The notes under the pieces are model-generated. The model was given only the letters and a program-made list of their open reading frames with translations. It was not told where the DNA came from and made no database searches. The position numbers and the translations under genes are program-made. A DNA stretch of 64,000 nucleotides, from contig NZ_OZ026541.1 in NCBI RefSeq assembly GCF_964020175.1, positions 310,001 to 374,000 of the forward strand, in the 5' to 3' direction. Below are positions 9,503 through 18,156 of this stretch, piece after piece (position 1 is the first letter of the stretch; each line of letters opens with the position of its first letter). This DNA is from Candidatus Mesenet endosymbiont of Phosphuga atrata (lineage in GTDB: Bacteria; Pseudomonadota; Alphaproteobacteria; Rickettsiales; Anaplasmataceae).

Positions 9503-9979
9503 ATGTTCAGTAAAAAAGTACAATTGACCTTTTTTCTATCTAGCTTGCTTGCACTGGCTTCCGTGTATTTACTTCAGTTTGTATTTGGTATTATACCTTG
9601 CAAGCTCTGTTTATACGAACGCATACCATATTTTGTGGTTATGATGTTATCACTGTTTTCCTTACTTAGAACATATAAAATTGTAATTTACATAATGTTT
9701 TTTTCCTACTCTGTAGGTGCTATAATTTCTTTTTACCACGTAGGGCTAGAATTACATTGGTTTTCTGATATTTTAAGTTGCGCAAGAAAATTTGACACGC
9801 TAAGCTTTGACGCTATTAAAGGTAGCCTGCTAGACTCTAGTTACGTTGCTACTTGTGATAGACCTCATATTCTTTTAGGGTTATCTATTGCACAGTGGAA
9901 TTTGATTTATTCTGTATTTTGGCTAATTATCAATTTATTTCTATATAACGCTTATGAAAATCAGCAACTTAAAAAATAG
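9503..9979 (+). CDS. dsbB: disulfide bond formation protein DsbB
   Basis: An inner-membrane quinone reductase that reoxidises DsbA. The protein has 158 residues and four transmembrane helices. The first periplasmic loop carries the CxxC pair Cys33-Cys36 (IPCKLCLYERIPY). The second loop carries Cys93 and Cys118 (DILSCARKF and YVATCDRP). That is the full DsbB cysteine set. The last 26 bp overlap the coq7 gene, which is a telling pairing because DsbB passes electrons to ubiquinone. The DsbA-like partner is encoded at 6597-7298. Confidence 0.95.
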   Translation: MFSKKVQLTFFLSSLLALASVYLLQFVFGIIPCKLCLYERIPYFVVMMLSLFSLLRTYKIVIYIMFFSYSVGAIISFYHVGLELHWFSDILSCARKFDTLSFDAIKGSLLDSSYVATCDRPHILLGLSIAQWNLIYSVFWLIINLFLYNAYENQQLKK

Positions 9980-10484
9980 TTATGAAAAATTTCTAGAGCA
10001 AGCAATACGAGTTAACCATGCTGGTGAGTATGGTGCTGTTTGCATCTACTCCGGTCAGGAATTCATTCTCTCAAAATCTCCTTCTTTCCATAAAATTACT
10101 TCTATGAAGGAGCAGGAAAAAAAACATTTTTACTATTTTAACAACGAAATGAGAAAAAAGAGTGTCAGACCTACTGTGTTTTTGCCGTTTTGGCATGTTG
10201 CTGGTGTAGGGCTTGGCATGGTAACTGCCCTTATGGGTGAGAAGGCTGCCATGGCTTGCACTTCTGCAGTTGAAGAAGTAATTGGCGAGCATTATAAAGA
10301 GCAAGTGTTACGTTTAGAAGATGGTGAATTTAAAGAGTCTGTTAGTAAATTTCGTGATGAAGAATTAGAACATCGTGATATTGCTATCGAACATGGTGCT
10401 GAACATGCTCCTTGCTATGATGTACTATCTGCTTTTATTAAAAAAACATGTAAGGTTGCAATTTTTCTATCTAAATTAATATAA
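9954..10484 (+). CDS. coq7: demethoxyubiquinone hydroxylase (Coq7 family)
   Basis: A di-iron carboxylate monooxygenase of late ubiquinone synthesis, hydroxylating the demethoxyquinone ring. Length is 176 residues, with two ferritin-like helix pairs. Metal ligands are visible as the glutamate in NHAGEYGAV, the ExxH of EQEKKHF, the glutamates of AVEEVIGEHY and the final ExxH of DEELEHRDIA. It overlaps dsbB by 26 bp, so it is translated from the same message. Ubiquinone produced here serves respiration and DsbB. Confidence 0.95.
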   Translation: MKISNLKNSYEKFLEQAIRVNHAGEYGAVCIYSGQEFILSKSPSFHKITSMKEQEKKHFYYFNNEMRKKSVRPTVFLPFWHVAGVGLGMVTALMGEKAAMACTSAVEEVIGEHYKEQVLRLEDGEFKESVSKFRDEELEHRDIAIEHGAEHAPCYDVLSAFIKKTCKVAIFLSKLI

Positions 10485-10712
10485 GTTTTTGGTTATTTTT
10501 ATACTGTTCGCTCTAAAAACAAATTTTTCTCCTAAAGATAGAGCTTATTTTTTTTCTTTACCAATCGTAAAAACAGTCATTCACAATTTTTGTTATAACA
10601 TTATATACTTAAGAGACCTTAATATACGATTTCATGTACAAATAATAAATTCATTGACAAAAAATCAAATACAAAAGAAATTAACTATAAGTAATTATAT
10701 TAAGCATAAGAG

Positions 10713-11327
10713 ATGGTACAGCAAGAGATAGCAGTAATAAATGCTCAAACAAGGGATGATTCCTTAAAAGGAAAGCGAGAAGTAAGGCGTTTACGTAAGC
10801 AGGATAAAATACCAGCAGTGATATATGGAAAAGGGCGAGATTCTATAAGTTTAGCTCTATCTATGAGTGAATTTATAAAAAAATATAAATCTGGGTTCCT
10901 TTCTGGCCATCTAATAAAAGTGAATATAGATGGCAAAGATGAGTACGCTTTAATGCGTGACATCCAACGGCATGTTGTCAAAGATACAGTCCAGCATGTT
11001 GACTTTCAATTTGTTGATACAGAAAAAGAAATTAAGGTGGATGTACCTCTACATTTTATTAATGAAAGTAAATGTCCCGGCATTAAATTGGGAGGGGCAC
11101 TGAACATACTGCATCGCACAATTACAGTTAAATGCTTTCCTCAAGACATACCAGAGTTTATAGAAGTGGATTTATCAGGGAAGATGATAGGTCAATCAAT
11201 TCATGCAAGTGAGATGAAACTTCCTGAAAATATAAAGTTGGAATTAAAGGAAGATGATACTACAATTTTAGCAATTTCTTCTACTGATACTGATGCTGAT
11301 AAAACAGAGGCAACACAGCAACCATAA
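10713..11327 (+). CDS. rplY: 50S ribosomal protein L25 (Ctc form)
   Basis: A 5S rRNA-binding protein of the large subunit, long TL5/Ctc form. The N-terminal L25 domain (residues 1-95) shows KGKREVRRLRKQDKIPAVIY and HVVKDTVQHVDFQFVD. The C-terminal beta domain follows, with GGALNILHRTITVKCFPQDI, and ends in a short acidic-polar tail. The 204-residue length is normal for alphaproteobacteria. Its stop overlaps the pth start by one base (TAATG), a coupling seen widely in bacteria. The 228-bp gap upstream contains a TTGACA but no good -10 box. Confidence 0.96.
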   Translation: MVQQEIAVINAQTRDDSLKGKREVRRLRKQDKIPAVIYGKGRDSISLALSMSEFIKKYKSGFLSGHLIKVNIDGKDEYALMRDIQRHVVKDTVQHVDFQFVDTEKEIKVDVPLHFINESKCPGIKLGGALNILHRTITVKCFPQDIPEFIEVDLSGKMIGQSIHASEMKLPENIKLELKEDDTTILAISSTDTDADKTEATQQP

Positions 11328-11872
11328 TGCATCTGCTTGTTGGGCTTGGTAATCCTGGTAGTGAGTATCAATATACTTATCACAATGTGGGTTTTATTAT
11401 TATTGATGTTATTGCTAGAGCTTGGTCTTTTCCTACATTTTTGAAAAAATTTGATTCCCTATTATCAATTAGAACAGTCAGTTCAGATAAAGTTATGTTA
11501 CTTAAGCCTTATTCTTTTATGAATAATTCAGGCAAACCTTTGCAGCAAATCCTAAACTTTTATAAAATACCACTAGATAATATAGTTATTATACATGATG
11601 ATGCTGACTTAAAACCAAACAGCGTAAAAATTAAAAAGGGTGGAAGTTCAGCAGGGCATAACGGAATTAAGTCCTTAGATAATTTTATCGGTCTAAATTA
11701 CTGGCGCTTAAGAATTGGTATTGGCAAACCAGAAAATAAAGATGATCTTGCTAATTATGTGCTGTCAAAGTGCTCAAATATTGAAGATATTAACTCACTT
11801 GCAAGTAAAATAGCTATAAATATGAAGCTACTATTAGATGATAAGTTGTCATTCATTAAGTCTCTTGCATAG
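11327..11872 (+). CDS. pth: peptidyl-tRNA hydrolase
   Basis: Cleaves peptidyl-tRNA released from stalled ribosomes, recycling tRNA in the cytosol. The protein has 181 residues. The signature GLGNPGSEYQYTYHNVGF places the catalytic His at residue 19. The tRNA-binding segments LLKPYSFMNNSGKPLQ and IHDDADLKPN (catalytic Asp) and GGSSAGHNGIKSL are present. It is coupled by a one-base overlap to rplY. Together with tmRNA at 18.6-18.9 kb this gives two ways of handling failed translation. Confidence 0.97.
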   Translation: MHLLVGLGNPGSEYQYTYHNVGFIIIDVIARAWSFPTFLKKFDSLLSIRTVSSDKVMLLKPYSFMNNSGKPLQQILNFYKIPLDNIVIIHDDADLKPNSVKIKKGGSSAGHNGIKSLDNFIGLNYWRLRIGIGKPENKDDLANYVLSKCSNIEDINSLASKIAINMKLLLDDKLSFIKSLA

Positions 11873-11989
11873 CCCCTTCGGTAAAAAGCAGAAAAATATT
11901 GGCAAATTTGCGGAAATATTACGTATGCATAAGAAATTTTTCCAAAAAACTAATTTTGATTTAAAACATCAGTAGAAATTTAACAACCA

Positions 11990-12585
11990 TCATCTATAAG
12001 GTGAAGGGTTAGAGTTTAATCAATTTAATTTGCTTGCCTAGTTTTATCTTACTGATGCCTTTTTTAAACCACTCATTTTGAATATGTGCAAAACATCAAA
12101 GAAAAATAACTCTTTTTCAGGACACGTATTAATAGTCTCATTAAGGTTTTTTTTAATTCCTCTTGTTTACTTTTATCTTGTGCACTATGCACTGATCTTA
12201 GTATGATATATGAGAATTTCATTCTTTGCATATTATTTGTTGATATTCAAACCAAATCTTTCTCGTTCTCATTTCTTTAATGGTGATATTAGGATTTTCT
12301 TGTATCCATATTTCAACTTGTTGTCTGATTCAATCTAGTTTTTCTACGACGTTGAGGGGGAGTAAACAATTTTTCTTCTCTTCCAAATTTCAAATGCTTT
12401 ATCCATGCGGTAAGTGCCTTTCTTGAAATGCAACACATTTTTGCTACGGCTGTTATACTGTGCTTTTTTGCAGCAATTACAGCATTTAGTTTTTTTGCAA
12501 CATATGCATTGTTTCTTACTTTCCTCAGCATTTTTCTTGCTGATTCCACTACTTTATCATCCAATAATTTTGATCTTAATGCCAT
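11990..12585 (-). pseudogene. decayed IS630-family transposase
   Basis: The 90-codon ORF at 12313-12585 is a helix-turn-helix transposase N-terminus (ITAVAKMCCISRKALTAWIK). It stops early. Beyond it, other frames on the same strand give QQVEIWIQENPNITIKEM, then KKNLNETINTCPEKELFFFD and QNEWFKKGISKIKLGK, which are the DDE-domain segments of IS630 transposases. Several frameshifts and stops separate them, so the gene is dead. It differs from the IS630 copies at 25.7-26.5 and 49.8-50.7 kb. It marks the left side of an accessory island that ends at tRNA-Ser. Confidence 0.75.
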
Positions 12586-12893
12586 TTAAACCTCGCTATT
12601 TTGTCTAATGGCTTTTTTTACTACTCCCTATTAGCTTCTTGTATAATGAGAATTGGTATTAGCTATGAACTCTTAAAATAAAACTTATAAATTAAATTGC
12701 ACCAAACATTATTGTTACCTTTTTTTCAAAAGTTAAAGCACTTTCACATTACAGAACAAAAAGCTTTTCAATTAAAAGTTGTAAGATATGTCGCTAGCTA
12801 TCTTAATAATTACTTTTTTGCTTTTAAATATATCACTTTTATTATAATATAATACCAGATTATAGCTTTATAGTTGAAAAAGGGGGATATATA
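12586..12893. other. intergenic region upstream of the ALDH-NTase gene
   Basis: About 308 AT-rich bases lie between the IS630 remnant and the next gene. A TATAAT at 12843-12848 with a poor -35 partner (TTGCTT at 12818, 19-bp spacer) is the only promoter candidate. The last bases before the ATG carry an AGGGGGAT leader. Confidence 0.35.
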
Positions 12894-14930
12894 ATGAATG
12901 TAGATTTTAACTTAATTAAAAAACAGTGCATAGATATTGCTAAAATTATAAAAGAAAAAGAGAATAATTTAATAAAAATCTTAATTCAATACGAACCTTA
13001 TAATGTAGCTCGGTATGAAATTGAACGATGCATACGTATACTTAATGATATAGACAGAAATCAGCAATACTTTAAAGAAAAAGTTGACGTTATTTCTGTA
13101 TTCATGCCATCCAACCTTCCTTTATATTCGCTAGTAATATTTGCATTGATTCCTGGATTTATTACTGAGAAATTATATGTACATCCAAATACTACTTTGC
13201 GTCAGTTGGGAATTATGCAAAACCTATATGATATTTTAAAGATAAAAGAATATTTTCCAAGTGTAAGTATAACTTCAGATGAACATGATGATTTTATAGA
13301 AAGATATGTAAAGAAATCGAGGGTAATCATTTTTACTGGTAGAGGCACAACAAAGGCAGAAATAGAAAAAGTAATGCCAGAAAATTCAATATTAATTTTT
13401 AATGGTTCAGGACATAATCCAGTAGTTGTAGCGGAAGATGCTGATATCAATAAAGCTGTAAAAGACAGTATATTTGTAAAGTTCTTCAACAGTGGTCAAG
13501 ATTGTGCAGGACCAGACTCAATTTTTATACATAAAAAAATTGCTGATGAGTTTATTGAAAAATTTAAAAATGAGTATTCTAAATTAGCAGTAGGTGAATT
13601 CTCAAACAAAAATACATTTATAGGATCAATACATCAAAAAAGTGAACTAAAAAGGTTGGAAAAGATAATTGGTGATAATAAAGACAATGTAATATATGGT
13701 GGCAAGGTAGATTATGATAATCTTATTGTGCATCCAACAATTATATTATCAAAAATTACAGAACAAGTAAATTTCAAAGAAGTATTTGGACCTATAGCAT
13801 TTATTATTGAATATGGAGAAGATGAAGAATTAAAATTATATTTTCAGGATGAAAATGGAAGATATCAATATAATAAAATGTACGTATCACTATATGGCAA
13901 TAGCCGGTATATCAGATCGAATTGTGATGCAATCCTTTTTAAAGATAACGTTAATACTAAAAATGGTGTAGGAATAGCTTTAAATAACCAAACTATTCAT
14001 GATGTGGAAATAGGTACTAAAGCTTACGGTGGATATAGCAAAGGTGCTTCAGCTGTGATATTTAAGAATTCACACGGAAAAATATCTAGCAAAGCTTTGC
14101 CTATCCTCATTCCAGAAGTAATAACAGAACTGATGATCAATAAAAAAACAATAGACAATTTGCAAGCTCAAAGTTTTTTAATGCTAAGAGAGATACCTGG
14201 CTCGGATGTAGATTTTATGCTAAAAATAGAATATGAATTTAAACAGCAGGTAAAAAACATTTTTGCTAACAATATAGAGTTTGCGTTTATATTTGGTAGC
14301 ATAGCAAAAAGAACTTTTAGGAGAAAAGAAAGTGATATTGATACCTTTATTTGTCTTAAAGAAGCTGATGTAGTAAATACAATTAACTTTACGAAATGGC
14401 TAGTTGCATTTCAATATAGTTTGAATCTAAAACCTGATTTGAAATATCCATGTGAGATAATGACTCATAAAGTCTTACAGTCAGCAGTAGAAAATCTTAA
14501 AAAGGTAAAGATTTCTCTTTCTCATAGCAGTCCTATAATTTATGACAAAATACTCTGGGCTTGCATACTACCATCATTCTATAGAAAGCAAGCTTTTGTT
14601 GGTGGTAAAGAGGGAGGGGAGAAATTATCTAATTTAGCAAAAAAATGTAGATCGTACCCAGAGAAGTGGGGAAAAGAGTTTATACGATTATTTGATAAAA
14701 GTGAAAAAGTCTCTATATCTCTACAAAAACGCTATAAAGGTTTAAGAAAAGAGGAAATAAAACAAAAATTAATTCAGTTATTGGAAAATCATGAATATTC
14801 TGAAGTAATGAGCTTAATAGAATTTAATGCACCAGAAAGTACAAGTAATAAAGTAAGCTGTAAGGCTAATACAAAAAATGAACTAAGTCAGGCAAGTATC
14901 GAGAATATAGAAAATGCAGTACAAATTTAA
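12894..14930 (+). CDS. aldehyde dehydrogenase-like / nucleotidyltransferase fusion protein
   Basis: A 678-residue two-domain protein. Residues about 60-400 form an aldehyde-dehydrogenase-like domain, with FTGRGTTKAEIEK for the NAD-binding turn, the catalytic cysteine Cys204 in FFNSGQDCAGPDS, and the EVFGPI motif at 297-302. The usual catalytic Glu motif (LELGG) reads IFNGSG, as in divergent acyl-reductase-like members. Residues about 440-620 hold a minimal nucleotidyltransferase with FIFGSIAKR (Gly468-Ser469), the DxD pair Asp481/Asp483 and a possible third carboxylate, Glu521. The start has an AGGGGGAT leader. No substrate or pathway is evident. Position between an IS remnant and a tRNA gene suggests acquisition. 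The fusion is not one I recognise. Confidence 0.85.
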   Translation: MNVDFNLIKKQCIDIAKIIKEKENNLIKILIQYEPYNVARYEIERCIRILNDIDRNQQYFKEKVDVISVFMPSNLPLYSLVIFALIPGFITEKLYVHPNTTLRQLGIMQNLYDILKIKEYFPSVSITSDEHDDFIERYVKKSRVIIFTGRGTTKAEIEKVMPENSILIFNGSGHNPVVVAEDADINKAVKDSIFVKFFNSGQDCAGPDSIFIHKKIADEFIEKFKNEYSKLAVGEFSNKNTFIGSIHQKSELKRLEKIIGDNKDNVIYGGKVDYDNLIVHPTIILSKITEQVNFKEVFGPIAFIIEYGEDEELKLYFQDENGRYQYNKMYVSLYGNSRYIRSNCDAILFKDNVNTKNGVGIALNNQTIHDVEIGTKAYGGYSKGASAVIFKNSHGKISSKALPILIPEVITELMINKKTIDNLQAQSFLMLREIPGSDVDFMLKIEYEFKQQVKNIFANNIEFAFIFGSIAKRTFRRKESDIDTFICLKEADVVNTINFTKWLVAFQYSLNLKPDLKYPCEIMTHKVLQSAVENLKKVKISLSHSSPIIYDKILWACILPSFYRKQAFVGGKEGGEKLSNLAKKCRSYPEKWGKEFIRLFDKSEKVSISLQKRYKGLRKEEIKQKLIQLLENHEYSEVMSLIEFNAPESTSNKVSCKANTKNELSQASIENIENAVQI

Positions 14931-15000
14931 AATGTGCCCTATTAAATTAAGTGCTACACTTTACCTATGATGACTACCTAAATATTCAACTAAGGTACAG

Positions 15001-15090
15001 TGGAAGGAGAGGGATTCGAACCCTCGATACGATTTAAAGCCGTATAACGGTTTAGCAAACCGTCGCCTTCAGCCTCTCGGCCACCCTTCC
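15001..15090 (-). tRNA. tRNA-Ser(GCU)
   Basis: The minus strand reads as a class II tRNA of 90 nt. The acceptor arm GGAAGGG pairs with TCCTTCC plus discriminator A. The anticodon stem-loop is CGGTTTGCTAAACCG with anticodon GCT, decoding AGC/AGU serine codons. A long variable arm and the T-loop GGTTCGAATCC follow. CCA is not encoded. Confidence 0.97.
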
Positions 15091-15166
15091 TATTGTTTTA
15101 TTAGATGTTAATTGTAAATTTTGCTACAGTCAAATTTAAAAAGCTTCAGGTTAGAATTTTAAAATA

Positions 15167-15195
15167 TTGACTACTTTAGTTTATAGCTGTTTAAT
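15167..15195 (+). promoter_or_regulatory. putative sigma-70 promoter of fabD
   Basis: TTGACT (15167-15172) and TTTAAT (15190-15195) are separated by 17 bp and lie 28 bp upstream of the fabD ATG. This is a near-consensus pair in the expected place. Confidence 0.55.
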
Positions 15196-15222
15196 TAAAT
15201 TAACATAAATTTTTAAAAACTT

Positions 15223-16176
15223 ATGATTTTTGTATTTCCAGGGCAGGGCTCTCAAGTTGTAGGCATGGGAAAGGACATATATAACGCTTATCCAATTGCT
15301 AGAGAAGTTTTTCATGAGGTTGATGATATCTTAGGAAAGAAATTGTCTAAAATAATTTTTGATGGTCCTATTGAAGAATTAACAATCACAGAAAATGCCC
15401 AGCCAGCGCTAATGGCAGTATCAATTGCAACTTTGCGTGTCATTGAACATCTTTTTGGTAAATCCTTCTCTTATGACAAAGAAATAAGTTATATGTGTGG
15501 TCACTCAGTTGGTGAATATACGGCACTTTGTGCTTCTGGAGCATTAAGTCTTGCATCTGCTGCAAGGTTATTACAAGTGCGTAGCACTGCAATGTGTGAA
15601 GCATCATCTCAATGTGAAGGTGGTATGCTTGCTTTACTCGGCACCGAGACAGATGAAGTTGATAGGCTGCTGAATTCTCTTAAGCTAAATGACGCATGTG
15701 AAATTGCAAACGATAATGGTGGTGGGCAAGTAGTGGTTAGCGGCTCAACATCAGCTATTAAGCAGTTAATTAGTGCGATGAAAGATTCAAATATAAAAAG
15801 GATGATTAGACTACAAGTTAGCGGTCCTTTTCACTCTAGATTTATGAATCCTGCTTATGATATTATAGCAGATTTTACAAAAAATATTCAAATAAATAAA
15901 CCATCTATTCCTATAATCTTTAACGCTACAGCAAAAGAAGAAGACGATCCACAAATAATAAAGAGTTTAATAACAAAACAAATAGTAAGTAGAGTTAGGT
16001 GGAGAGAAACTATATTGTATATGGCACAAAAAGGAATAAAAAAATGTGTTGAAATCGGTCCTGGCCAAGTTTTATCTAATCTTGTAAAAAGAATCAGCAG
16101 CAGCATTGATACCAGAAGCATTAGTAGCTCAAATAATGTTCATGATTTTGTCTCTGATTTTTTATTAGTGGAATAA
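15223..16176 (+). CDS. fabD: malonyl-CoA:ACP transacylase
   Basis: Transfers malonyl from CoA to acyl carrier protein, feeding fatty-acid elongation in the cytosol. Length is 317 residues. The start FPGQGSQVVGMGKDI is diagnostic. The catalytic serine lies in CGHSVGEYTALCASGAL and the later catalytic histidine in SGPFHSRFM. The C-terminus has CVEIGPGQVL. A promoter candidate is at 15167-15195, and purC follows after about 60 bp on the same strand, so the two may be cotranscribed. fabZ of the same pathway is at 52460-52918. Confidence 0.97.
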   Translation: MIFVFPGQGSQVVGMGKDIYNAYPIAREVFHEVDDILGKKLSKIIFDGPIEELTITENAQPALMAVSIATLRVIEHLFGKSFSYDKEISYMCGHSVGEYTALCASGALSLASAARLLQVRSTAMCEASSQCEGGMLALLGTETDEVDRLLNSLKLNDACEIANDNGGGQVVVSGSTSAIKQLISAMKDSNIKRMIRLQVSGPFHSRFMNPAYDIIADFTKNIQINKPSIPIIFNATAKEEDDPQIIKSLITKQIVSRVRWRETILYMAQKGIKKCVEIGPGQVLSNLVKRISSSIDTRSISSSNNVHDFVSDFLLVE

Positions 16177-16239
16177 ACTTTTAAATTTTACTTTGAGGAA
16201 AGGCCATAGTACTATGAAGAGAATTTTTCTCTATAAACA

Positions 16240-16968
16240 ATGCATCTAGAAAAGATATATGAAGGAAAAGCAAAAATCATATTCGCTAGTTCAGATCTTG
16301 ATTATGTAATTCAACATTTCAAGGATGATATATCTGCTTTTAATAAGCAAAAGTTTGATACTATCTATCGCAAAGGAATAATCAATAACCATATCAGTGC
16401 AGCTTTAATGCAAAAGCTTGAGATAGCTGGAATTAGTACGCACTTTGTAAAGATATTAAATGAAAGAGAGCAGTTAGTAAAAAAAGTTAGAATTATTCCA
16501 CTAGAAGTAGTCGTGCGTAACTTTATTGCTGGAAGTTTTTGTAAGCGTTTTAACACTTCAGAAGGAATGCAATTTCCATTACCGATAATTGAATTTTTCT
16601 ATAAGGATGATAGTGTGGCTGATCCAATGGTAAATGAGGATCATATTTTACACTTTAAGTGGCTAACTAAGGAAGAAATAAATGAGATAAAATCTTTAGC
16701 GTTATGTGTAAATAGTTATCTTGTAAATTTATTTTTTGCAACTGGTATTAAACTTGTTGATTTAAAGTTAGAATTTGGTAAATTAATGACTGGTGATAAG
16801 GATAGTAAAATTCTTCTTGCTGATGAGATAAGCCCTGATAATTGTCGCTTATGGGATATACAAACTGGCAGAAAGCTTGATAAGGATTGTTATCGTTTAG
16901 AGCTTGGTGAAGTAACAGAGATGTATGAAGAAGTGGCTAAAAGATTAGGTGTAGTATTTCATAAATAA
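16240..16968 (+). CDS. purC: phosphoribosylaminoimidazole-succinocarboxamide synthase
   Basis: SAICAR synthase, which joins aspartate to CAIR with ATP in de novo IMP synthesis. The protein has 242 residues. It opens with LEKIYEGKAKIIFAS, the ATP-binding hairpin of the family, and contains IPLEVVVRNFIAGSFCKR, KLVDLKLEFGK and DEISPDNCRLWD. No truncation is seen. It lies downstream of fabD on the same strand. With purH, purA and guaB it indicates that this organism keeps the purine route. Confidence 0.97.
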   Translation: MHLEKIYEGKAKIIFASSDLDYVIQHFKDDISAFNKQKFDTIYRKGIINNHISAALMQKLEIAGISTHFVKILNEREQLVKKVRIIPLEVVVRNFIAGSFCKRFNTSEGMQFPLPIIEFFYKDDSVADPMVNEDHILHFKWLTKEEINEIKSLALCVNSYLVNLFFATGIKLVDLKLEFGKLMTGDKDSKILLADEISPDNCRLWDIQTGRKLDKDCYRLELGEVTEMYEEVAKRLGVVFHK

Positions 16969-16991
16969 GGTTATAAATTTTTAGATATTTA

Positions 16992-17020
16992 TTGACATGG
17001 AGATGTTAACTAATTATAAA
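16992..17020 (+). promoter_or_regulatory. strong sigma-70 promoter of surface-protein gene
   Basis: TTGACA (16992-16997), a 17-bp spacer and TATAAA (17015-17020), 34 bp upstream of the ATG at 17055. This is one of the two best promoter matches in the window, as expected for an abundant outer-membrane protein. Confidence 0.75.
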
Positions 17021-17054
17021 GTAAAAAAACTATGAAACTAATGGAAGTAAAATT

Positions 17055-17963
17055 ATGAATATTTCTTATAAAGATTTTTTATCGAAGGGTTTGGTGGTCA
17101 CTCTTCTTACATTTATTCCCACCCATTCTTTTTCTGCACCTGTTACTCTTTCAAAGTACTTTAGCGCTCATTATAATGGTGAGTTCTTCAATAGCATAGG
17201 GGAGTTTGATGGCAAGGAAGATGCAAATGGAGCTAAAACAGAGAAAATTATCGGTTACTATAACAAAAATGGTGAGGTAGGTGTATATCGTCCTGAATAT
17301 AAGCCAGGGCTTGCAGCTAGTATTATTCCCTTTGGGTGCTCGATAGAACATCCAGATATTTCTGGAAGTTTTAGAGGTGAATTTGAAGTGCTTTATTCTC
17401 AAGTTAACACTAAAGATGATGGCTATGTAGAGAAGGATGATAAGGACAACAAAAAAAGGGAAATGGCTAAGCAAGTTGAGCTAATACGTGATGATGCAAC
17501 TTCAAATGGTGCTGGTGCTAATTTAGATTGGGTTAGTGATATTGATAACAGCAGTAACAAAGAATATAGAGCTACATTCAAGATGAAAAATGAAGGCTTT
17601 AACAATGTTGCTGGTATGCTTAACGTTTATTATGATTGGCCTTTACAAGGCAATTCTAAAGTTGCTCCATACGTTGGTATTGGCTGTGGTGTAACCAGAA
17701 TTGAGCATTTAAAAATAGTAGAATATGACTTTGCTTACCAAGGTAAAGTCGGTGTTAGTTACACAGTAGCTCCTAATGCAAAATTTTTTGTTGGTTACCG
17801 CTTCTTCAACAGATTAGGTGATAAGTTTAACAAAGTTAAGCCGTTATATCAAATTCCTGCTGGTGCTAATCAATATGCTGGACGTATGGAATCAACCACT
17901 GCAGCAATTAAAAATAAATTTGCTGTGGCTGGAGTTGAGGCTGGTTTAATACTTCATTTCTAA
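17055..17963 (+). CDS. P44/Msp2-family outer membrane protein
   Basis: A 302-residue beta-barrel surface protein of the P44/Msp2/WSP type. A signal peptide (GLVVTLLTFIPTHSFSA) occupies roughly residues 1-28. Family hallmarks are an early GEFDGKED segment, the mid-protein membrane strand KNEGFNNVAGMLNVYYDW, APYVGIGCGVTRIE, and the terminal strand AVAGVEAGLILHF ending in Phe. It has its own strong promoter (16992-17020) and a terminator (17989-18025), so it is a monocistronic unit. It is a distant relative of the tandem pair at 61.6-63.7 kb, sharing the layout but not the loops. Confidence 0.93.
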   Translation: MNISYKDFLSKGLVVTLLTFIPTHSFSAPVTLSKYFSAHYNGEFFNSIGEFDGKEDANGAKTEKIIGYYNKNGEVGVYRPEYKPGLAASIIPFGCSIEHPDISGSFRGEFEVLYSQVNTKDDGYVEKDDKDNKKREMAKQVELIRDDATSNGAGANLDWVSDIDNSSNKEYRATFKMKNEGFNNVAGMLNVYYDWPLQGNSKVAPYVGIGCGVTRIEHLKIVEYDFAYQGKVGVSYTVAPNAKFFVGYRFFNRLGDKFNKVKPLYQIPAGANQYAGRMESTTAAIKNKFAVAGVEAGLILHF

Positions 17964-17988
17964 AATTAAATTAATCCATTAGTTTTTT

Positions 17989-18025
17989 GGCAAGGTCACT
18001 TAAATGAGTGATCTTGTCATTTTTT
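17989..18025 (+). terminator. Rho-independent terminator
   Basis: A 12-bp stem (17989-18000 with 18007-18018, two G-T pairs), a 6-nt loop TAAATG and a T run follow the surface-protein stop by 25 bp. Confidence 0.88.
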
Positions 18026-18156
18026 ATTTCTTCTTATAGCTTTAATTTTCTATAAATGGTAATTTTTGCCCTATTAATGATATTAAATACTGTGCCTAAT
18101 GATATTTGCTACAATTGTTAAGAGATATGTAGAAAATTAAAAATTCTATAGTAATA

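Noticed and set aside
10489-10731. 80-codon ORF between coq7 and rplY
   Set aside because: It has no ribosome-binding site, an AT-driven composition, and overlaps the rplY start. It looks like chance open frame.
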